A stretch of DNA of 5,694 nucleotides, taken from the NCBI GenBank assembly GCA_013696265.1, contig JACCYX010000479.1:1-5694 (forward strand), in the 5' to 3' direction. The DNA comes from Chloroflexia bacterium (GTDB taxonomy: Bacteria > Chloroflexota > Chloroflexia > Thermomicrobiales > UBA6265). The notes under the pieces were generated by a model. That model did not search any database. It saw nothing but the letters and a program-made list of their open reading frames with translations, and was not told the origin of the DNA. This document shows, in pieces, positions 5,267 through 5,694 of this stretch (position 1 is its first letter; each line of letters opens with the position of its first letter). Position numbers and translations under genes: made by a program.

Positions 5267-5694
5267 ATGCAGCACGAGCAAAGCCCCAAACGCCGCACAC
5301 TCGTGGTTCCCGCGCCGTTCTCGTTGACCGTCACCTGCGGGCCGGTGCACTGGACGACCGGGCGATCGCCACGGCACCGCTGGCACGATGGCGCCCTGAC
5401 CTGGATTGGCTGGGAAGGGGACCGGATCGCCTGGCGCACCGCCCGCCAGACCGGCGACGTGCTCGACATAACGGGAACTGGCTCACCGGACCTGGATGCG
5501 GAGTGGGGGCGATGCGTTCTCGGCAGTGCGATCGCCCTGCCTCTATACGACGACCCGGTGATCGCCGAAATCGCCAGACGCCATCCCGGTCTGCATCCGT
5601 ACTGCGACGGTTCCGTCTTCGAGGGGATCGTCACCGCGATCGTGGGCCAGAGTATCTCGGTCGCGGCGGCGGCGGTCACCCAGGCGAAGCTCGC
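5267..5694 (+). CDS. DNA-3-methyladenine glycosylase (AlkA-like), N-terminal part
   Basis: The first 142 codons of a base-excision repair glycosylase that removes alkylated bases; the gene continues past the right edge. The frame is open from ATG 5267 to the end. Residues 12-105 look like the N-terminal domain of AlkA/OGG-type enzymes (VVPAPFSLTVTCGP, then WEGDRIAWRTARQTGDVLDITG). The strongest mark is residues 107-142: PGLHPYCDGSVFEGIVTAIV followed by GQSISVAAAAVTQAKL, which matches the family pattern of an aromatic-rich entry, an F-E-x2-V turn and a G-Q-x-I-S-x2-A helix. The helix-hairpin-helix and catalytic Asp would lie further on and cannot be checked. The gene is divergent from the glycosyltransferase. 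An OGG-like specificity is the alternative. The proposed ATG has its ribosome binding site 15 bases upstream. Confidence 0.87.
   Translation, partial: MQHEQSPKRRTLVVPAPFSLTVTCGPVHWTTGRSPRHRWHDGALTWIGWEGDRIAWRTARQTGDVLDITGTGSPDLDAEWGRCVLGSAIALPLYDDPVIAEIARRHPGLHPYCDGSVFEGIVTAIVGQSISVAAAAVTQAKL

Overview
The window is a GC-rich bacterial chromosomal segment holding five protein-coding genes. Two of them run off the window ends. Short intergenic gaps are partly filled by dispersed inverted repeats. The protein types, the GTG and TTG starts and the style of the repeats would fit a Chloroflexota bacterium, perhaps of the Thermomicrobia group. This is an inference from general resemblance; nothing in the window fixes the taxonomy.

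Layout: (1) positions 1-318, minus strand: the N-terminal part of a major facilitator (MFS) exporter that leaves the window at the left. (2) 440-1534, plus: a secreted alpha/beta hydrolase, divergent from the transporter. (3) 1510-1981: a repeat-rich gap with a 22-base perfect outer inverted repeat and a 33-base inner inverted repeat. (4) 2188-3336, plus: a multi-pass PAP2-type phosphatase or phosphotransferase. (5) 3288-4907, minus: a multi-pass GT-C type glycosyltransferase that converges on the PAP2 gene and overlaps its end by 49 bases. (6) 4908-5266: a gene-free divergent control region with two short dyads. (7) 5267 to the right end, plus: the N-terminal part of an AlkA-like DNA-3-methyladenine glycosylase.

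The PAP2 protein and the glycosyltransferase are both integral membrane enzymes of kinds that act on lipid-linked substrates, so a shared role in envelope lipid or glycan assembly is possible. They are convergent and not in one operon. The transporter, hydrolase and glycosylase show no clear functional tie to them. I see no convincing new multi-gene system. The most distinctive signal is that all three gene 3' ends contained in the window lie in or against dispersed repeats. One repeat arm encodes the last residues of the hydrolase, another element holds the PAP2 stop codon, and the same element is read as a basic C-terminal tail on the glycosyltransferase.
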